From contig NC_080582.1 of NCBI RefSeq assembly GCF_029962835.1, positions 17,492,032-17,556,031 of the forward strand: a stretch of DNA of 64,000 nucleotides. Direction: 5' to 3'. Origin of the DNA: Magnolia sinica. Lineage: Eukaryota; Streptophyta; Magnoliopsida; Magnoliales; Magnoliaceae. Each line of letters begins with the position of its first letter. Positions within the stretch are counted from its first letter, which is position 1. The notes beneath the pieces are model-generated. The model searched no databases. It was not told the DNA's origin and saw nothing but the letters and a program-made list of their open reading frames with translations. Below are positions 45,611-57,290 of the stretch, piece after piece. The position numbers were made by a program, and so were the translations under genes.

Positions 45611-46129
45611 GGAAACGGACTGGCTACTCCCTTGCCACCAGGGTCGGTGGTCGGTGCTCCGTGGGACACACCATAATGTATGTGTTTCATCCATTCCGTT
45701 CATTCATTTTTACAGATTATTTTAGGGCTTTATCTCAAAACTGAGAGTGATATAAATCTCAGGTGGATCACACCACATGAAAACAATTGTGCTTGGATAT
45801 CCACCATTAAAATCCTCCTAAGGCCCACTGAACTGTTTATTTGACATCTAATATGTTGATTAGGTCATACAACCCAGATGAAGAGAAAAAACAAAAATCA
45901 GCTTGATCCAAAACTTCTATGACCCCCAAAATGTTTTTAATGGTCAATGCTCATTCAACACTGTTTCCTATAATTTGGTCCATTTGAGATTGGGATATAC
46001 CTCATTTTTTGTCTCATACCATAAAATGATTTATAAAAATAGATGGGCAGCATGGATGAAGCACATACATCATGGTGAGGCTCACAGAGCACCGACCATC
46101 AGCCATGGGCTGGTGTCATGGGGAGTAGC
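45611..46129. mobile_element. Hairpin MITE (family A), right end interrupted
   Basis: Starts GGAAACGGACTGGCTACTCC. The right end 'CATGGGGAGTAGC' stops at the hAT-like element starting at 46130. Confidence 0.88.
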
Positions 46130-47706
46130 TAGAGCTGGGCATTTCCTACCCGAACCGGTAGATCCGGCCCAATCAGACCCGATCCGACCCGATTTGAATA
46201 GAACCGATGGTCAGGATCGGGTAGCGTAATCCAGATCCGAATTATTTTCGGGTCGAATCTGGATAGGCCCTGTTCCAAACCGACCCGACCCGATTGGATC
46301 CGATTCGGACCGACTCGATCCGGACAGTATATATATATATATATATTACTTTTACCATCTAGGCTTTACGTTCGGCGCCAAAAAATTCCGCCCAATGTAC
46401 ACCTGAGCTCGTCAACTCTATCTCTCTCTATCTGTGATTGTCTCTCTATATCTGTCTCTCTATTTTTGTCGAAGAAGAAGGCAAGAAGAAGGTTTTGGAG
46501 CTTGGATTTCTCTACTGGAGAGAGATATATTGAGAAATGATTTATAGTTGTGTACGGAAGAGAGAAAGAGAGAGAGAGTCGCAGCTTGATTGAAGAATGG
46601 TGTACGAAGTGGATCGGCTCATGTAACGTTAGCAAGTTTTGTGGGTGATCACAAGGTATATTTTATATACAATCCGTCCATCCATTTGGCGAGCTCATTT
46701 TAAGGCTTGAGATAAAAAATAAGACAGATCTAACCATCAACTGGACCACACTGCAAAAACTAGTTAGAGATTGAATGTCTACTATTGAAACCCTTTTCAG
46801 GGTCATAGAAGTTTTGGATCAATATCAAATTTGTTTTTCCTCTTCATTCAGGTACATGTGACCTTATGAAATTTATTTTTCCTTTTCAATCAGGTACTTG
46901 TGACCTTATGAACAGATTGGATGTAAAATAAACGTTATGGTGGGCCCTACAAATTTTTTAACGGTGAAAATCATTATCTCTGCCACTATTTATGGTGTGG
47001 TCTAGATGATCTTTGGACATGATTTATTTTTTGGATAATGCTCTAAAATGATCTCTAAAAGTAGATGAACAGTGTAGATATAATAAATACATTACCGTGG
47101 GGCCGATGTAACTTTGATCTCCTTTGAACCGTTCTCACAACTCAAGAGCTCGAGGAGCGTCCGTGTTGTCTTCGCACGACACGTACTAGAGCAGCTATAC
47201 AGCTGGTGCTAGTTACAAGCTAGCTACAGACAGGCAGTACTTTTATAAAGCTTCTTCGAGAAGCTATGTAGCGGGTGTAATGCTTCTTCAAGAAGCTTTA
47301 CAACTGTACGTTTTTATCTCTCTGAGTAAACTATGTGGGGCCTATCTTGAACTTTTTAGTTTATCCACACCATCCATCAATTTTTTCAAATAATTTTAGG
47401 GGTTGATACTAAATTTTAAGTATATTTAATAATCAAGTAGATCGCACCATAGGAGACTGAGAATAATGATTTCCATACCGTTAAAAGAAATGAACGAACT
47501 GAATCTTACCTAATCCGATCCAACTCGGTTTTCCTGAGCGAGTCAGACTCGGATCGATTCAGGCCAGCAAGAGTTCGGATCGGTTCGGGTTAGATGACCC
47601 AGACTCAGTCCCGAATCGGATCGGGTTCGGGTCAGGCAGGCCCTGTAAATTTCGAACTGAGTCGAGTTGGACCCAATCCGATCCGACTTGGTGATGCCCA
47701 ACTCTA
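46130..47706. mobile_element. hAT-like non-autonomous element (TAGAGCTGGGCAT ends)
   Basis: Left end TAGAGCTGGGCAT, complement of right end TAGAGTTGGGCAT. Flanks GGAGTAGC and GTTGTAGC match at six of eight positions, a plausible decayed 8-bp target duplication. Margins carry 'GACCCGATCCGACCCGA' and 'TCGGATCGGGTTCGGG' subterminal words. Inside are a (TA)n run (46327-46346), a pyrimidine-rich stretch resembling a captured plant leader (46410-46470), and a hairpin MITE. No transposase. Confidence 0.78.
46640..47105. mobile_element. Hairpin MITE nested in the hAT-like element
   Basis: Left arm 'CAATCCGTCCATCCATTTGG', right arm 'GATCTCTAAAAGTAGATG' and 'ACATTACCGTGGGGCC'. A direct duplication of 'CAGGTAC(A/T)TGTGACCTTATG' lies in its centre. 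Confidence 0.7.
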
Positions 47707-47727
47707 GTTGTAGCCCATCTGGGTAAG

Positions 47728-48210
47728 GGAAATGGATTGGCTACTCCCCTGACACCAACCCCCGTGGCGGGTGGTTGGTGCTCTATGGGCCCCCACCATG
47801 ATGTATGTATTTTATCTATTACATTCATCCATTTTTAAAAATCATTTTAGGGATTTATTCCAAAAATGAGAGTTATATAAATTTCAGGTGGACCACACCA
47901 CATGAAAACAATAATGATTGGATATCCATCATTAAAATCCTCCTAAGGCCCATTATACTGATTATTTGACATCCAATCTGTTTATTAGGTCATACTGGCC
48001 TAGATGAAGGGGAAAAACAAAAATCATCTTAATCCAAAACTTTTATGGCCCCCAAAATATTTTTAATGGTTGATGCTCATTCAACACTGTGATCCATTTC
48101 AGATTGGGATATACCTCATTTTTAGTCTCACGCTGTAAAATAATATTTAAAAATAGTTGGATGGCATGGATGAAACACATACATCATGGTGGGAGTAGCC
48201 AATCCGTTCC
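47728..48210. mobile_element. Hairpin MITE (family A) with target duplication
   Basis: GGAAATGGATTGGCTACTCC at the left. The complement of the right end is GGAACGGATTGGCTACTCCC. Flanks TGGGTAAG and TGGGTCAAG differ by one base, consistent with a 9-bp duplication that lost a base. Confidence 0.88.
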
Positions 48211-48298
48211 TGGGTCAAGTTACGGCCTTACTAAACTTGGTGTTACCCACGTGTAAAGGTGAGTATATTATAACGAGAAAGCCTATTACTGCAGACGC

Positions 48299-48843
48299 GG
48301 ACGCGGATTAGATACTGCGAGTGGGCTACTAAAGTGGCGTAACCAAGTTTGATGGGGCCCACTATGATGTATGTGTTATATCCACACCGTCCATCCATTT
48401 TTAGATATCATTTTAGAGTATGAACCAAAGAATGAGGCAAATAAAAATCTGTAGTAGACCCCACCAAAGAAAACAGTGGGGAGAGTGATTCCCACTATTA
48501 AAACTATCCTAAGGCCCAACATAATGTTTATTTGAAATCCAACTTATTAAAAAGTTAAAAAAGATATGAAATAAGGGAAAACATAAATATCAGCTTGATC
48601 TAAAACTTTTGTGGCCTTTAGAAGTTTTTGATGGTGAGCTTCACTGTCTCCACTGTTTTCTGTACTAGGGTCCACTAGAGCTTTGGATTTCACTCATTCT
48701 TTGGATATTGCCATAAAATGATCTCTCCAAATGGATGGAAGGTGCGGATACAAAATGTACATTATGGTGGGGCCCATAAAACTTGTTGATGTCACTTCAG
48801 TGGCCAGTCTCACTGTTCAACCTGTCATAGCTAATCCGCGCCC
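48299..48843. mobile_element. Hairpin MITE (family B) with target duplication
   Basis: GGACGCGGATTAGATACTGC at the left and TAGCTAATCCGCGCCC at the right. Flanks TGCAGACGC and TGCGAACGC agree at seven of nine positions. Confidence 0.88.
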
Positions 48844-49265
48844 TGCGAACGCGCCTATCATTGCGGACACGTGTTAGATATTGACGATGTCGGTAGACAA
48901 ATGGCTACTGAAGAGACGTCACCAAGCTCCATGGGCCTTACCATGATGTATGCGTGATATCTACACCGTCCATCTATTTGAAGAGATCATTTTAGGAAAC
49001 AAGCCAAATAAAGAGGCGGATTTAATGCTCAAGTGGATCCCACCGTAGAAAACAGCGGAGGCAGTAACATCCACCGTTCAAAACTTTTTAGGGGCAATAG
49101 AAGTTTCGGATCAAGCTGATATTTGTTTTCTCACTTCATCTACCTCTATGTTAACTTATGAATCGATTGGATCTCAAAAATACATTATTTTGAGCCCTAG
49201 AGAATTTTCAACGGTGAGTGTCACTGCCCCACTCTTTCCTGTGGTGGGTCCCACTTGAACTTTAG

Positions 49266-52200
49266 TGTAACGCCCTGAAAATTGGGGGTCGTGCATACAC
49301 TCGACTCCCAAGTTCCTGGGTATCACTTATAACCGATTTTACTAATTTGTGTTTAATTAGGTTTAGATGTGCAGTATGGAATTTCTGAAAACATGAAGCA
49401 TAACCACAACTAGTCTACTGAAATGAAAGAGGCTAAATATATACAAGTCCAAAATAATATATATGAGTCACACAAGACGTTGCCCAACAAAATCACAAAA
49501 ATATGTCCAAAAGAATGGTGAGCTGAGTCCAACACCCAGCGATCCAAGATCCATCTACTAGGCCGATGGAGAACCGCCCATCAGCTGGAAGTAGGACAGC
49601 TCGTCCTCCTCATCAAGACTCGCGCTGCTAGGTTCCTCGTACTCTGCGTCACCTGCAACTACAGGAGAGTCTAGTTGGTATTTTAAAACATCGTCCTAGA
49701 GTGGGAGTGAGTGATCAACTCAGTGGGTGCTATTAGTCTTAAGTTACACAAACATCAATTATATTATGAATTTAATGAAAGGCAATACATTCATAAAATC
49801 CTAACTAAACTTGTTAATGCATGTGCATGTATTATGATATGATGCATGCCCTCACAACAACACTCCCTCGAGCGACTTCATCTAATGATCGCGTATGACT
49901 AACCACCCTCATTGCGACCTCAACTGCCAAGTCGCCAACCTAACTAATGCGATGCGGTCATGATCGTGTTAGCCGGGTTCTTAATTAAGTCCATTTAAAC
50001 AGCAGATTGGGGAAACTAGTACACCTGTGATGTCAATGCCCTAACTAGTTGTGATGCCAAGTCCCCCCAACGTGTGAGGCCAAGACCCCACGATCCTTAA
50101 TCCCGTCGGGTTCCCCATCTCCGACTTCAAGCACATGGGGAGTGCTGAGCAGAGGGATCGCTAGCGGTCACTACGGGGAGGCTCGTCACCCCAGCATAGG
50201 CCGACAGCTCGGACACAGTGTCCCATTCTATCATGTTCGGCTCTCGAGTCAGTAGATCGGTTTCAAATAGTTATCAATGGGCTTCAATGGTTGAAGAGTG
50301 TTTCAAGTTCTATACAGGTGTGAGCAGACAAGGTTAACAAATAATGGTTGGTCAGTACGTGGGCCATACCTTGCTAGTTCATGCGAGCACGTGACGTACG
50401 ACATCTGGTATAAGCATCCCATGTAGTTTAACTACTGTCGCTCGATTGCACCCGCCCAAATCCGCTAATTTAGCTGCGGATGGTCCTACCAACGGGACCA
50501 CCTTCTCTCACCTCCATTGCCTGACCAACCAGGGAGTTTTCGAAGGTATTTAATAGCACTCTAACAAAATTAGAACCCACCAATTAACACAAGTAATGTC
50601 ATGCATTCGCACTTCTAACACAATTTCAGATTTCTCTATAATCACAACTACTAAGAGTATTAAGAAATAAATGTGTATGTGTGTAGTGTGGGTTAAAGAG
50701 GAAGTCAAGTATTTCATATATCTCATAGTATAAAGAATACACAAGAGTTAGTGCATCAAACATGTTATGATACAACATCATACAAGAATCGAGCAAGGAA
50801 TGTACAAGCAATCATCAAATTCATACCCAATCATGTTGAGAAACATCCAACATTCCATATTGATTTGGGGAGGGCCTAAAGTATGAAGTTTTGTTTAGGT
50901 TTTCTCTAGATTCTTCAAATACATCATCCAAGCAATCATAATCATTAAATTCATACTAAAATTGGGGTTAGGCCACCTAAGAATAATAGTCCGCACATAT
51001 AGATCGTTGAGTTCTTGAGAAATGACATAGGAGTGCTCGGATTTGGGGTCGATTGGCCGGAATCCCTAAGGCAAAGCATTTGCATGTTAGAACTTCATGC
51101 AAATCTCTTCTCAACACAAAGGGTTTCAAGAAAGGATAAGAGATTACCTACCCAATCGGAGGAGAGGGGTCCTTCCGGTAATGAGTGAGGGATTCGTTGA
51201 GGAAGAGATGGGGAGTTGTAAGAATCGAACTCCTTTGGGCCCCACTTGAGCTATGGTCCACCTTCACTCTCCTTCTTCTCTCTTTACTCTTTTTACTCTC
51301 TCTTTACTCTATTTGGTTGATGGAGTAATGGTGGGAGTTATGAGAGAAAGAGCCTTAGGGCTTTATTTCCTAAACTTGTGTCTATTAGCCTTAAGTTTAA
51401 CAAATTCACTCAATGGCCCTCTAGGACCCCCTTTTGGTTTTAGGGTGGCCCTATCACCCCTTTGGCCACCAAATTTGGTGTGTAGGCATCTTATGGTCTG
51501 ATGAGGGGTGGACAAAATTTGGGAGCGATCGGATGTGGGGTTTGATTGTACGGTTCCGATCCATAAATGGCCTTGTGGGGTCCATTCTGGTCGTTGGGCC
51601 GATTCTGATGACCTCCTGGGTATGAAATTTATATGATAAGTGTTCCATGGCCCGATGAAGGGCCGTGCAAAATTTGAAGGCAAACAGACGCGGGGTTTTA
51701 TCGTACGGATCCGATTTGCGATCAACAGTCACCGTTCCACGATCGGGTCTCAGATCTTGTGGGTGGGTGTAGAAAAATATTCTAGGCTCTCACCGTAGAT
51801 GCAGAAGAGATCCGACAGCTGCAAAGCCTGGTATCTTAGTTTTATTTACAAGTACCAGATTTCAATTCTGGCCCTTGGGTGAGTTGCATTTGGCAAGTGC
51901 CGCTGGGATGGTGTGGATAATTAATTTTTGGGTGTCTACTGAGTCCGTGGTCCGCGATGGACCACAAGCCCAATGAGATATACAGTTCCCCAATTTTTTA
52001 GATTTTTCTGACCTTCCTTGGCCGCTGCTGTTGAGGGTCAAATATTGCATATCAGACCCCAGTTATTGCCTGGATTTATGAATATGATACTGTTTAATGA
52101 CCCAATTTAACTGTGTTTATGCCGTAAGGTGTGTTTAGGAGCTTGAACTGAAATAGAATGCTAAAATCATGAAATTAATGTTCAGAAGTCATCAAGGCAA

Positions 52201-54496
52201 GGGATGAACTCAAGAGGACCAAGATCGATGGATTTGCACGCCAGAGATCCAAGGAAATTGAGAAACTGAAGCTCAAGTGACTTGAAAGTCGGCCAGAATG
52301 CAAGATTACAAGGTTTCCACCATCCGTTCGGCTCAAAAATTTATATCTAGCCTAATGACCATAAATTAACCGTACACATAAAATTTCAACCATTGGATCT
52401 TAGTGTAAGTATCCCAACGGATAGTTTATCCTCTTAAATCCTTATTTGGGGCGCGCCTGATATTTGGATATGCTTCAATTTTTCTCTCAACCCCTTAAAT
52501 GGGGTGATAAAATGAATGGACGGATCGAATTTCGGATACACATATCCGTAGGATCCACATGTACAGTGCATGTGCAAGGTGCACAAGTGCACCAGACGTG
52601 CACCGAAAATCCAAAAGACAGCATGCGTTGACCGACTCTTCTTCTCAAGAATTCAAAAATGCAACAGCGTCTTATGCACGCGTCCGTTTTTTTATTGTGG
52701 GCCCCACCCATCATGTATTTTTATGATCTGTACTGTCCACTGTGTCTCTGGGGTAGGCGTAACCCTTGCCTAGGTGGAATTTTGGTTCATGCACGGGGAA
52801 AATCGTAGATCTCAGCCGCACGCAAGATGAACGGTAGCACAGAAAATCTTGTGGGCCACTCCGAATCCAATATGAAACTAGCTATTTCTTACTGGTTGTT
52901 TGAGAGGATCACAATGAATGGAGTGGATTTCTCTGTCGAAGCAAATAAAGGGGCCCACAATCATCACAGCGTTAACTACGCTGCCTTGTTTCACAGTCTG
53001 GAAGAACCGGACGTTCCGAATTGTCTTGGCCCACCAGCGATGATCGGATGTTCGATCTGAACCGTCCATCATGTAAAGGGACTCAATATGGTTAGAAAAA
53101 TTTTGACCGTTTTCAGCCATACAAGCATACATGTCCGCTATAGAGATCACAAGAGGACCATTCAAATACTGTTGCAGCAGGAATTCTTCCCTGGGCCGCA
53201 TCAACGGACGATCAAAACAGACCATCTCCGGTCGAAATTCTGAGGAGAAGCTGATGGACGGTGTGGATCTCTCAAATGACAGATAAAGTGGGCCCCACTA
53301 ATCATCCTTAAACAGGAAGGCCTTGTTGTTGCGCGATACAGGGTCTGGCCCTGTTGCAAACAGCCTGCGAAAGGCAGGTCGGCGCTCTACACACATCCAC
53401 CATCTTCAACGTCTATAAAAGGGAGAGAGCAAGAAGAGAGGGGTATCCACAGCTGGGTCGTTAGTGAGAGAGAGTAGTTGTAGAGTTTTTTTTTATTTAA
53501 TGTTCTTTTTATTATTTCTTTTAAGATGTTTAGCCTAATTATATTTATTTTAGGCTAAACCTCTTAGCTAGGGCTAAGAGGTGAAGCTTGTAGCGTGATG
53601 GGAGACCTTTTTGCTTTTGCCTTTTATTTAGATTGAACTATATTGATTTTAATTTAATTAAGGGAATGTTTTTAGTTTTTAATGCTCTGTTGTGACTAAA
53701 TTTACAATGGGTCCACGATGGCTTTGAGCATGATCCTTTCCGTTTTATGTTTATGACGTCAGAAAGCCCTGTTGTTCACCATCGTTTCTTGGGCATGGTC
53801 GAATGATGGTACCCTTCTTAACCTTCATACATTGTTGATTGGTTGGTAATTAGTTTAATTCTGTTGTTTACTTTGTCTCCTGAGCATGGTTTGGTGATGG
53901 AATCTATTCTAATTCATATACCTTTTATTTCTTGAAAACTATATCAAAGGAAGTTCAGTCTTGATTTCCATGGTTACACTATTCAACTGGATGAAGATGG
54001 GACTCTAAGTCCAGTTGAGTTCTTGAAGTAAGCATAAGATCTCCCTGATCTGTACAAGTGGATCCTCTGAATCCCCAGTTTTCTTTCCTTGAATTCTTTA
54101 AGTTTTAGATAATTATTTCATCATTATTATTTAAATTATAGTTGATTTAGATTCATCTTAGTCTAGTTCTAGTTCTACTTAGTTTTAGATAACGTACAGA
54201 TATTAGTCTCTTGGGATTCGACCTCGGTCTCACTGAGTTTATTACTACATCACAACCCTATACTTGGGGAGTGAACATCTGCACGGCCCGCACGGGCTGT
54301 TGCTAAGTGTCAACGAGCTATCTGGATTGACGGCCCGCACTTGGTCCAATCATAAGCAGACCGGTCCACCCCAATGGGCTAATTAGGGTTAATTAATTGG
54401 TGATACCCCACACACGAGTGGTCTTAAGCGAACGGTCCTGCGGCAAATCCTACGTGGACGCCTCAGGACACTATTCTGGTTAGACAGGATGTTACA
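49266..54496 (+). mobile_element. Long LTR (probable solo LTR, Del/Tekay-like)
   Basis: Begins TGTAACGCCCTGAAA and ends GGATGTTACA, flanked by TTTAG on both sides (49261-49265 and 54497-54501), a perfect 5-bp target duplication. No gag or pol frame lies inside. The start, length class and 'AGTGAGTGATCAACTCAGTG' stretch match the LTR at 57784-60865. The TGTAAC...GTTACA ends recall the long LTRs of chromovirus-type Ty3/gypsy elements; that family assignment is inferred from the ends only. It holds a second LTR at 52029-54277, so its own length is near 3.0 kb, similar to the other copy. Confidence 0.8.
52029..54277 (+). mobile_element. Nested solo LTR (Ty3/gypsy-like)
   Basis: Starts TGTTGAGGGTCAAATATTGC and ends CTTGGGGAGTGAACA. 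Flanks GCTGC and TCTGC (four of five). A TATA box, TATAAAA, lies at 53414-53420, with leader-like purine-rich sequence after it. The end 'TTCGACCTCGGTCTCACTGA' resembles U5 regions of plant Ty3/gypsy elements from memory. No internal domain is present. Confidence 0.65.
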
Positions 54497-54672
54497 TTTA
54501 GATCTACTTCATTATTTTGTTCATGCCATGAAACGATCTCTCCAAATGGATGGACCATATGGATACAACACATACATCTTGGTGAGGTCCATGGAGCTTG
54601 GTGATGTCACTTCAGAAATGGCTATTGACATTGTCAGTATCTAATCCGTGTCCTATTACTGCAGCACGCCAC

Positions 54673-55335
54673 TAGGGGTGTACATCGAGTCCAACCGAGT
54701 CGAGTTGGCCTCAGCTCGACTCGGCTCGAACACTGGTTGACCTTAGCTCGAACTCGGCTCGGCTTGGTCCTCGAGCCTGATTGGTCAGCTCGGCTTGGTT
54801 CGGTCAGCAACTTGGGCCAGCTTGGGCCGAGTTTGAGCCAAGATCGAGCTGAGTTCGCCACTGAGGCATTTCCATAAACACCTGAACTGCAACTTCAAAA
54901 ACCGAATGTTTTACAAACAAAGGCAATGATTTTACAGGTGTTTTATCAAACGCCTTTTGAGTAACATAAAAAATAAAAAAATTTAAAAAAAGGAGAAAAA
55001 ATGTATTTGTTTAATGTACATACCTTGCTTGCCACTAGCCAAACCTTCCTTGCCACCAGCCACATCTCGTTGAGTCATATTATCAAACAGTTGGTGAGCG
55101 ACATCAATGGCAAAGTAACCAAGTCACCAAACTGGTTCGATCCGAGTTCGATTCGAGCTGGATTCGATCCGAGTCGAGTCGAGCTAGGGCTATTCGAACT
55201 CGGCTCGAACTCATTTTCAAGCTAATAAAATTTGCTCGACTCGGCTCGAACTCAGCTTCGAACCGAGTCGAATCGAGCTTTTTCGAGTCGAGTCGAGCGA
55301 GCTAACCGAGCTAGCTCAGTTCGTGTACACCCCTA
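54673..55335. mobile_element. hAT-like non-autonomous element with 8-bp target duplication
   Basis: TAGGGGTGTACAT at the left and its complement GTGTACACCCCTA at the right. Flanks CACGCCAC and CACACCAC match at seven of eight positions. Both margins are dense in 'CTCGACTCGGCTCGAAC' and 'CGAGTCGAGTCGAG' words. The centre is AT-rich and non-coding. Confidence 0.88.
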
Positions 55336-55343
55336 CACACCAC

Positions 55344-55898
55344 TGGTGGTACCACTCTGCGGGGCCCACTGTGATGTTTGCTTTTATCCATGTTGTCCAT
55401 CCAAATAAGGCAACAGCTCAAAAGTTCGTTAGTACATGGAAGTATAAGATCCTCCGATGTAGGATTTCATTTAGTGGGGGACATGTTCACTAATGAAGGG
55501 AGATGTTTCGCTTGGCCCCAGCTTGGATGGACGTTCCAAAAATTATTATTCGAAGGAAAATCATAAATGCTTAATTTGTGGTCCACAGGACGGTTGAAAA
55601 GAGAAATAAAGGTATGGTTTATATTCTAAGGGATTTTTGTTTTTTCAATTACATATATAAATGGGGTAAATAATTAACAATGACTTTGGAGGATGTTTGC
55701 TCTAGAGGAAGTATGTAATTATGCTTCCAGATAGTGTTAAATGCATAGAATCAAAGAGAAATTAGATAGGTAGTGTTAAAATCCGTGGGCTGAGTCCCAT
55801 TGAGATGTATGTGTGTGATCCATGCCATCCATCCATTTTACCATATTATTTTGGGGCATGAGCCCAAAAATGAATTAGATTTGAAACGCAAGCAACGA
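55344..55898. mobile_element. Fragments of hairpin MITE left arms
   Basis: 55362-55410 ('GCGGGGCCCACTGTGATG', 'GTTGTCCATCCAAAT') and 55790-55885 ('GAGATGTATGTGTGTGATCC', 'CATCCATCCATTTTACC') are left-arm pieces without right arms. The second stops exactly where the large inverted repeat begins. The 300 bp between them is AT-rich and unassigned. Confidence 0.6.
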
Positions 55899-57290
55899 CA
55901 TCTTCTAGCCTGGGTATCAGTTCGGTGCGCGAGTCGCGTCATTGGAACCACGGCGACGACGCGGTTGCTATGATACAAGTTTCAATTCGAACTGACTTCG
56001 GTATGCGGGACCTGGTTTATGATCGCGCGCAATCGTCGGATATGGTGCGAAGGTTGCCAGAATGACCGCGGAAGCTAATGGAATGGTACGAACTAGGATA
56101 TGGGTCTTACAGTTTGAATATGCTCTTCCAGAGTCAGTAAAGGCCTAAGGAAAGTACACTCCTAGCCAACCTATGAAGAAATACTAGGGAGAATAAACTG
56201 GAAAAGATTCGACCATCGAATCTATAGGGCCGAAAATGATGTCCCCAAAAGCACGATATAGGGAACATAGAACTAGAGGTGATGAATATTTCTGACCCTC
56301 TACCATTGCACCTGCGACTATAAAGAGAGATGGTTTGATGATATCTATTTGTTTCAAATCAGGAAATATGACCAAGCTTATCCAGTAAGCTAGGAAAGCA
56401 ACTAGTTCACAAGAAGAGTTGTCTTCGGTGGTACTCTCAATATTCTCACGAATGATCTTGAGTTCTCGGTGAATATGGCCTGCAGGTGAATATGGCCTGC
56501 AAAGTTGTTAAGATAAAGATGACAAGAATACACGTAAGATGAAGGCTTTAAAAAGAGAAAGTAGAAAGAAAAGAAATACATCGTAATTTTCAAGAGAAAT
56601 GAGCAAGCCAATCAAGGGAATTACGATGTATTTCTTTTCCTTCTACTTTCTCTTTTTGAAGCCTTCATCTTACGTATATTCTTGTCATCTTTATCTTAAC
56701 AACTTTGCAGGCCATATTCACCGAGAACTCAAGATCATTCGTGAGAATATTGAGAGTACCACCGAATACAACTCTTCTTGTGAACTAGCTGCTTTCCTAG
56801 CTTACTGGATAAACTTGGTCATATTTCCTGATTTGAAACAAATAGATATCATCAGACCATCTCTCTTTATAGTCGCAGGTGCAATGGTAGAGGGTCAGAA
56901 ATATTCATCACCTCAGTTCTATGTTCCCTATATCGTGCTTTTGGGGACGTCATTTTCGGCCCTATAGATTCGATGGTCGAATCTTTTCCAGTTTATGCTC
57001 CCTGGTATTTCTTCATAGGTTGGCTAGGAGTGTACTTTCCTTAGGCCTTTACTGACTCTGGAAGAGCATATTCAAACTGTAAGACCCATATCCTAGTTCG
57101 TACCATTCCATTAGCTTCGGCAGTCATTCTGGCAACCTTCGCACCATATCCGACGATTGCGCGCGATCATAAACCAGGTCCTACATACCGAAGTCAGTTC
57201 AAATTGAAACTTGTATCATAGCAACCGCGTCGTCGCCGTGGTTCTAATGACGCGACTCGCGCACCGAACTGATACCCAGGCTAGAAAATG
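55899..57290. pseudogene. Inverted duplication of a plant-mobile-domain sequence
   Basis: Left arm 55899-56588 and right arm 56619-57290 are complements around a 30-bp spacer. By hand they differ at about 17 substitutions, a 1-bp indel and a 17-bp tandem duplication (56465-56498) in the left arm, so roughly 97% identity. Read outward from the spacer, each arm encodes part of a plant mobile domain (PMD; found in the MAIL1/MAIN proteins and in Ty3/gypsy and Mutator-like elements): 'AAFLAYWINLVIFPDLKQ', 'SLFIVAGAMVEGQKYSS', 'VLCSLYRAFGDIIFGPIDS' and 'YAPWYFFIGWLGVYFP'. The left arm has a TAG where the right arm has TGG, and the right arm has a 1-bp frameshift where the left is open, so neither is functional. 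The outer ends read CATCTTCTAGCC and CATTTTCTAGCC. Transcription through it would give a long hairpin RNA. Confidence 0.85.

Larger units (their letters stand above)
43078..46129. repeat. Segmental duplication, copy 2 (~3.05 kb)
   Basis: Mirrors 39928-42947 in order and spacer sequence. Differences: a MITE right-arm fragment near 43262-43400 disrupts the hAT-like element, and a 43-bp hAT end replaces the right end of one MITE (45552-45594). The last family A element is cut by the hAT-like element at 46130. Confidence 0.88.
48865..54653. mobile_element. Hairpin MITE (family B) split by LTR insertions
   Basis: The left part 48865-49265 begins GGACACGTGTTAGATATTGA. The right part 54497-54653 ends GTATCTAATCCGTGTCC. 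Joining the parts gives a normal ~550-bp hairpin. Flanks TATCATTGC and TATTACTGC match at seven of nine positions. Everything from 49266 to 54496 is a later insertion. Confidence 0.87.

Noticed and set aside
46366-46635. 89-residue minus-strand frame
   Set aside because: Low-complexity CT/GA sequence inside an hAT-like element.
51363-51732. Overlapping frames of 92-120 residues
   Set aside because: Lie within an LTR with no domain similarity.
56402-56967. Intact plant-mobile-domain gene
   Set aside because: Frames are short and each arm of the palindrome has a stop or frameshift, so annotated as pseudogene.
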